Origin: JBCCSZ01 sp039199225
GTDB taxonomy: Bacteria > Bacteroidota > Bacteroidia > Chitinophagales > Saprospiraceae
Assembly: GCA_039199225.1 (NCBI GenBank)
Contig: JBCCSZ010000159.1
Coordinates: 1 to 17,219 of the forward strand
Direction of reading: 5' to 3'
Length of the DNA: 17,219 bases
Part shown: positions 15,391 to 17,219 of the stretch, piece after piece
Layout of the letters: each line of letters begins with the position of its first letter
How positions within the stretch are numbered: position 1 is the first letter of the stretch
Notes under the pieces: generated by a model
The model's input: only the letters and a program-made list of their open reading frames with translations
What the model was told of the DNA's origin: nothing
Database searches by the model: none
Position numbers and translations under genes: made by a program

Positions 15391-15840
15391 GTGGACGAAC
15401 TAAGAGAACTCTATCAGCAAGTTATCATGGACCACAACAAGGCTCCAAGAAACTTCGGCAAGCTTCCCAACACTACCCACAAAGCCGCTGGAGACAACCC
15501 GCTTTGTGGCGATCATGTAGACTTGTACCTGGAAGTAGAAGATGAGCACATCAAAGGCATCGCCTTCGAATGTAAGGGCTGTGCCATCTCCAAGGCATCG
15601 GCCTCTTTGATGACCGAAGAACTCAAAGGTAAGACAGTCGTTCAGGCGAAGCAACTTTTCCATAGGTTCCATGATATGGTGACCAAGGAAGATGCAGAAC
15701 CGGACATGGACGAAATGGGTAAATTGGTTGCTTTGGCAGGGGTCAGAGAATTCCCTATTCGAGTCAAATGTGCCAGCCTCCCCTGGCATACCTTGAATGA
15801 GGCTCTTGAGGAAACAAACCGAATCGCAAAGACGGAGTAA
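15391..15840 (+). CDS. sufU: SufU-type sulfurtransferase / IscU-like protein
   Basis: SufU is a zinc-containing IscU homologue that takes persulfide sulfur from SufS and passes it to SufBCD. Recognisable pieces are YQQVIMDHNKAPRNFG, NPLCGDHVDLYLEV, ECKGCAISKASASLM and RVKCASLPWHTL. C39, D41, C64 and C127 fit the Zn ligands and acceptor cysteine of SufU. The long segment between C64 and C127 is the SufU-specific insertion that separates it from IscU, and SufE lacks this pattern. It has 149 residues. Translation must use GTG at 15391: an in-frame TAA lies six bases upstream, and the next ATG (15427) would remove conserved residues. It follows sufS after 88 bases with no clear promoter. Confidence 0.93.
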   Translation: MDELRELYQQVIMDHNKAPRNFGKLPNTTHKAAGDNPLCGDHVDLYLEVEDEHIKGIAFECKGCAISKASASLMTEELKGKTVVQAKQLFHRFHDMVTKEDAEPDMDEMGKLVALAGVREFPIRVKCASLPWHTLNEALEETNRIAKTE

Positions 15841-15957
15841 GTCACCTAAGCCCAAGTTCTTTATTGGCGGGTAGGTAGAACGAAACGCATGATTTTGCGC
15901 TGGTGTTTTACGCAAGGGCTTCCCACCACAGACAATGGGCCTTGAATCTATCATCAA

Positions 15958-16269
15958 ATGGATACTCAGAAAGTCAAAGATTTCATCATAGAGGTTTTAC
16001 AAACCATTTTCGATCCGGAGATTCCTGTCGACATCTACCAGCTTGGATTGATCTATGAATTAGAGGTACATGAAGATGGTAAAGTTGATGTCAAGATGAC
16101 CTTGACCTCCCCTGCTTGCCCGGTTGCAGAAAGCCTACCCATTGAGGTACAGGAAAAAATTATGCGGGTACCGGAGGTGACGGATGTGGATTTGCAGCTT
16201 GTCTGGGATCCACCCTGGTCTAAAGAACGTATGAGTGAGGAAGCTAAATTAGCATTGGATATGTTTTAG
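15958..16269 (+). CDS. sufT: SufT-like DUF59/MIP18 Fe-S maturation protein
   Basis: Single-domain MIP18/DUF59 protein of 103 residues. Such proteins assist late Fe-S protein maturation, and stand-alone versions in suf operons are called SufT. Family features are IFDPEIPVDIYQLGLIYEL (about 17-35), a strand VDVKMTLTSPACPVAESLP with the conserved cysteine, and the C-terminal LVWDPPWSKERMSEEAK. It starts at an ATG after a 117-base gap behind sufU that holds no other gene, and is followed after 22 bases by the Rrf2 gene. The family also includes PaaD-like proteins, but the operon decides for SufT. Confidence 0.9.
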   Translation: MDTQKVKDFIIEVLQTIFDPEIPVDIYQLGLIYELEVHEDGKVDVKMTLTSPACPVAESLPIEVQEKIMRVPEVTDVDLQLVWDPPWSKERMSEEAKLALDMF

Positions 16270-16291
16270 GTTGTTCTAAAAATCAATTAAG

Positions 16292-16768
16292 ATGAAGATA
16301 TCTGCACAAGATGAATATGGTTTGCGCGTGTTGCTGCGCATAGCCCGTGCTGATAAAAACGAAGGCATCACCATACCTCAATTGGTGGAAGCTGAAGGAC
16401 TCTCTCAGTCTTACGTCGCCAAGCTCACCCGAACGCTGCGCATAGCGGACTTGATACAGAGCTCTCGTGGCCAAAAGGGTGGCTATACCCTCTCCCGCCC
16501 TGCCGCTGAAATCACCATCAACCATGCACTCAAAGCACTCGGTGGTACCTTTTTCGATAATAACTTTTGCGGCTCGCACTCCGGCAATCTCAACCTTTGT
16601 ACCAACTCAGTGGATTGCTCTGTCCGCTCTTTATGGAAGATCATCAAATTTACTTTGGACCAAGTCCTAGATCGCATTACGCTGAATGATTTACTAGGCT
16701 GTGAAACCAAGGTAAGTATTTCGTTGAAGAAAATTCTGGAAGAAAAACTCCCTTCAATCTCTGCTTAA
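16292..16768 (+). CDS. Rrf2-family transcriptional regulator (probable Fe-S sensor)
   Basis: Rrf2 proteins are dimeric winged-helix regulators, many of which bind an Fe-S cluster (IscR, NsrR, RirA). The N-terminus MKISAQDEYGLRVLLRIA, helix-turn-helix GLSQSYVAKLTRTLRIADLI and wing SSRGQKGGYTLSRPA are characteristic. Three cysteines follow in the cluster-binding place: C93, C103 and C109 (C-X9-C-X5-C), in NFCGSHSGNLNLCTNSVDCS; IscR has C-X5-C-X5-C. A fourth, C137, lies near the C-terminus. It has 158 residues and is the last gene of the suf operon, 22 bases after sufT. The twin palindromes at the suf promoter are its likely target, so the operon may regulate itself. Naming it IscR or SufR would go beyond the evidence. 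Confidence 0.9.
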   Translation: MKISAQDEYGLRVLLRIARADKNEGITIPQLVEAEGLSQSYVAKLTRTLRIADLIQSSRGQKGGYTLSRPAAEITINHALKALGGTFFDNNFCGSHSGNLNLCTNSVDCSVRSLWKIIKFTLDQVLDRITLNDLLGCETKVSISLKKILEEKLPSISA

Positions 16769-16819
16769 AGCGGCCAGCGAATCAACCGACCTAAACGTTT
16801 TAACAATACCTGCTTGATC

Positions 16820-16855
16820 TAGGTTAGCAAATAGCAGCCCTCTAAGGCTATCCTA
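16820..16855. other. Weak inverted repeat after the Rrf2 gene
   Basis: TAGGTTAGC (16820-16828) pairs with GCTATCCTA (16847-16855) with one mismatch. ATAGC (16831-16835) could pair with the same GCTAT instead. There is no T run behind it, so if it is the operon terminator it is a poor one. It sits just before the start of the next gene at 16866 and may be part of its control region. Confidence 0.25.
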
Positions 16856-16865
16856 AACAATTGGT

Positions 16866-17219
16866 ATGAAACTAAAACATTTTTTTGTCCTCTATCTCTT
16901 GTGGCCCTTTTTACTGCAAGCCCAACCCGGCTCAAAACCTTTGCAACTTCTTTACAAGCTGACAGATGCCAACTGTCGTCATCTTTTACACCATAAGGAC
17001 CCCAACATACAAGAAAGCTTTTTCCAACATTTGGTTGATTCTACTCGAGAGAATTTCAATTTCAAGCAATTGCCCTTTGGCTACTACCTCAGCGTAAAAG
17101 CAAATGGTGAGTTTCGGGATGTTCGCCTGCATGTGCAACTGCCGTTCTCCGTTGAGCTATTAGACAATGATAGAGGCTTCCACTTGCTCGTTTTGGACAC
17201 CCTTGGTAATGCCATCCCC
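16866..17219 (+). CDS. Secreted protein, N-terminal part only (runs off the window)
   Basis: The frame opens at ATG 16866 and stays open for 118 codons to the window edge. It begins with a signal peptide (MKLKHFFVLYLLWPFLLQAQ, cleavage near QAQ). A helical stretch follows (DPNIQESFFQHLVDSTRENF), then beta-rich sequence including LPFGYYLSVKANGEF and LLVLDTLGNAIP. The LPFGYYL...D.LGNAIP pattern recalls the N-terminus of large Bacteroidota alpha-2-macroglobulin (MG2-domain) proteins, but too little is present to be sure. It is separated from the Rrf2 gene by 97 bases and may have its own promoter. Confidence 0.6.
   Translation, partial: MKLKHFFVLYLLWPFLLQAQPGSKPLQLLYKLTDANCRHLLHHKDPNIQESFFQHLVDSTRENFNFKQLPFGYYLSVKANGEFRDVRLHVQLPFSVELLDNDRGFHLLVLDTLGNAIP

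Noticed and set aside
15391..15840. Calling this gene sufE
   Set aside because: The NPLCGDHV, GCAISKASASLM and KCASLPW motifs with the C/D/C/C ligand set are those of SufU/IscU-like proteins, not SufE.

Overview
This window looks like a chromosomal segment of a free-living Bacteroidota bacterium. It carries type IX secretion/gliding genes (gldM, gldN, porX). Three promoters match the phylum-specific form TTTG-N18..20-TAnnTTTG rather than a sigma-70 promoter, and most starts lack a Shine-Dalgarno site. A Saprospiria-type organism (Lewinella/Haliscomenobacter relatives) is my guess from the general feel of the proteins; the sequence does not prove it.

Layout. On the minus strand from the left: a Na+/Ca2+-type antiporter (15-935), a degenerate short-repeat tract (about 1030-1146), gldN (1155-1955), a hairpin, and gldM (2095-3609). 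A 510-bp divergent gap leads to plus-strand tatC (4120-4980) with a small two-TM membrane protein behind it (4986-5441). That pair meets porX (minus, 5510-7066) tail to tail across a bidirectional terminator. After a 434-bp divergent gap come an HD-domain phosphohydrolase (7501-8727) and a secreted 14-repeat protein with a C-terminal peptidoglycan-binding domain (8837-10222), closed by a strong terminator. From 10434 to 16768 lies an Fe-S assembly operon: sufB-sufC-sufD-sufS-sufU-sufT and an Rrf2-family regulator. The window ends inside a secreted protein (16866 onward).

How the genes fit together. GldM and GldN belong to the envelope-spanning part of the type IX secretion machine, and PorX is its known response regulator. 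The usual partners gldK and gldL are not beside gldM, so the locus is split. TatC serves inner-membrane export of folded proteins. The suf operon makes and distributes Fe-S clusters: SufS takes sulfur from cysteine, SufU probably relays it, SufBCD assembles the cluster, and SufT assists maturation. The Rrf2 protein at its end is a plausible feedback sensor.

The most interesting unexplained items are the repeat protein, with two families of 23-residue repeats and cysteine-bearing inserts between them, and a pair of 20-bp palindromes spaced 24 bp apart, one lying on the -33 element of the suf promoter. The palindromes are a good candidate operator for the Rrf2 protein. I found no CRISPR array, transposase, tRNA or rRNA.
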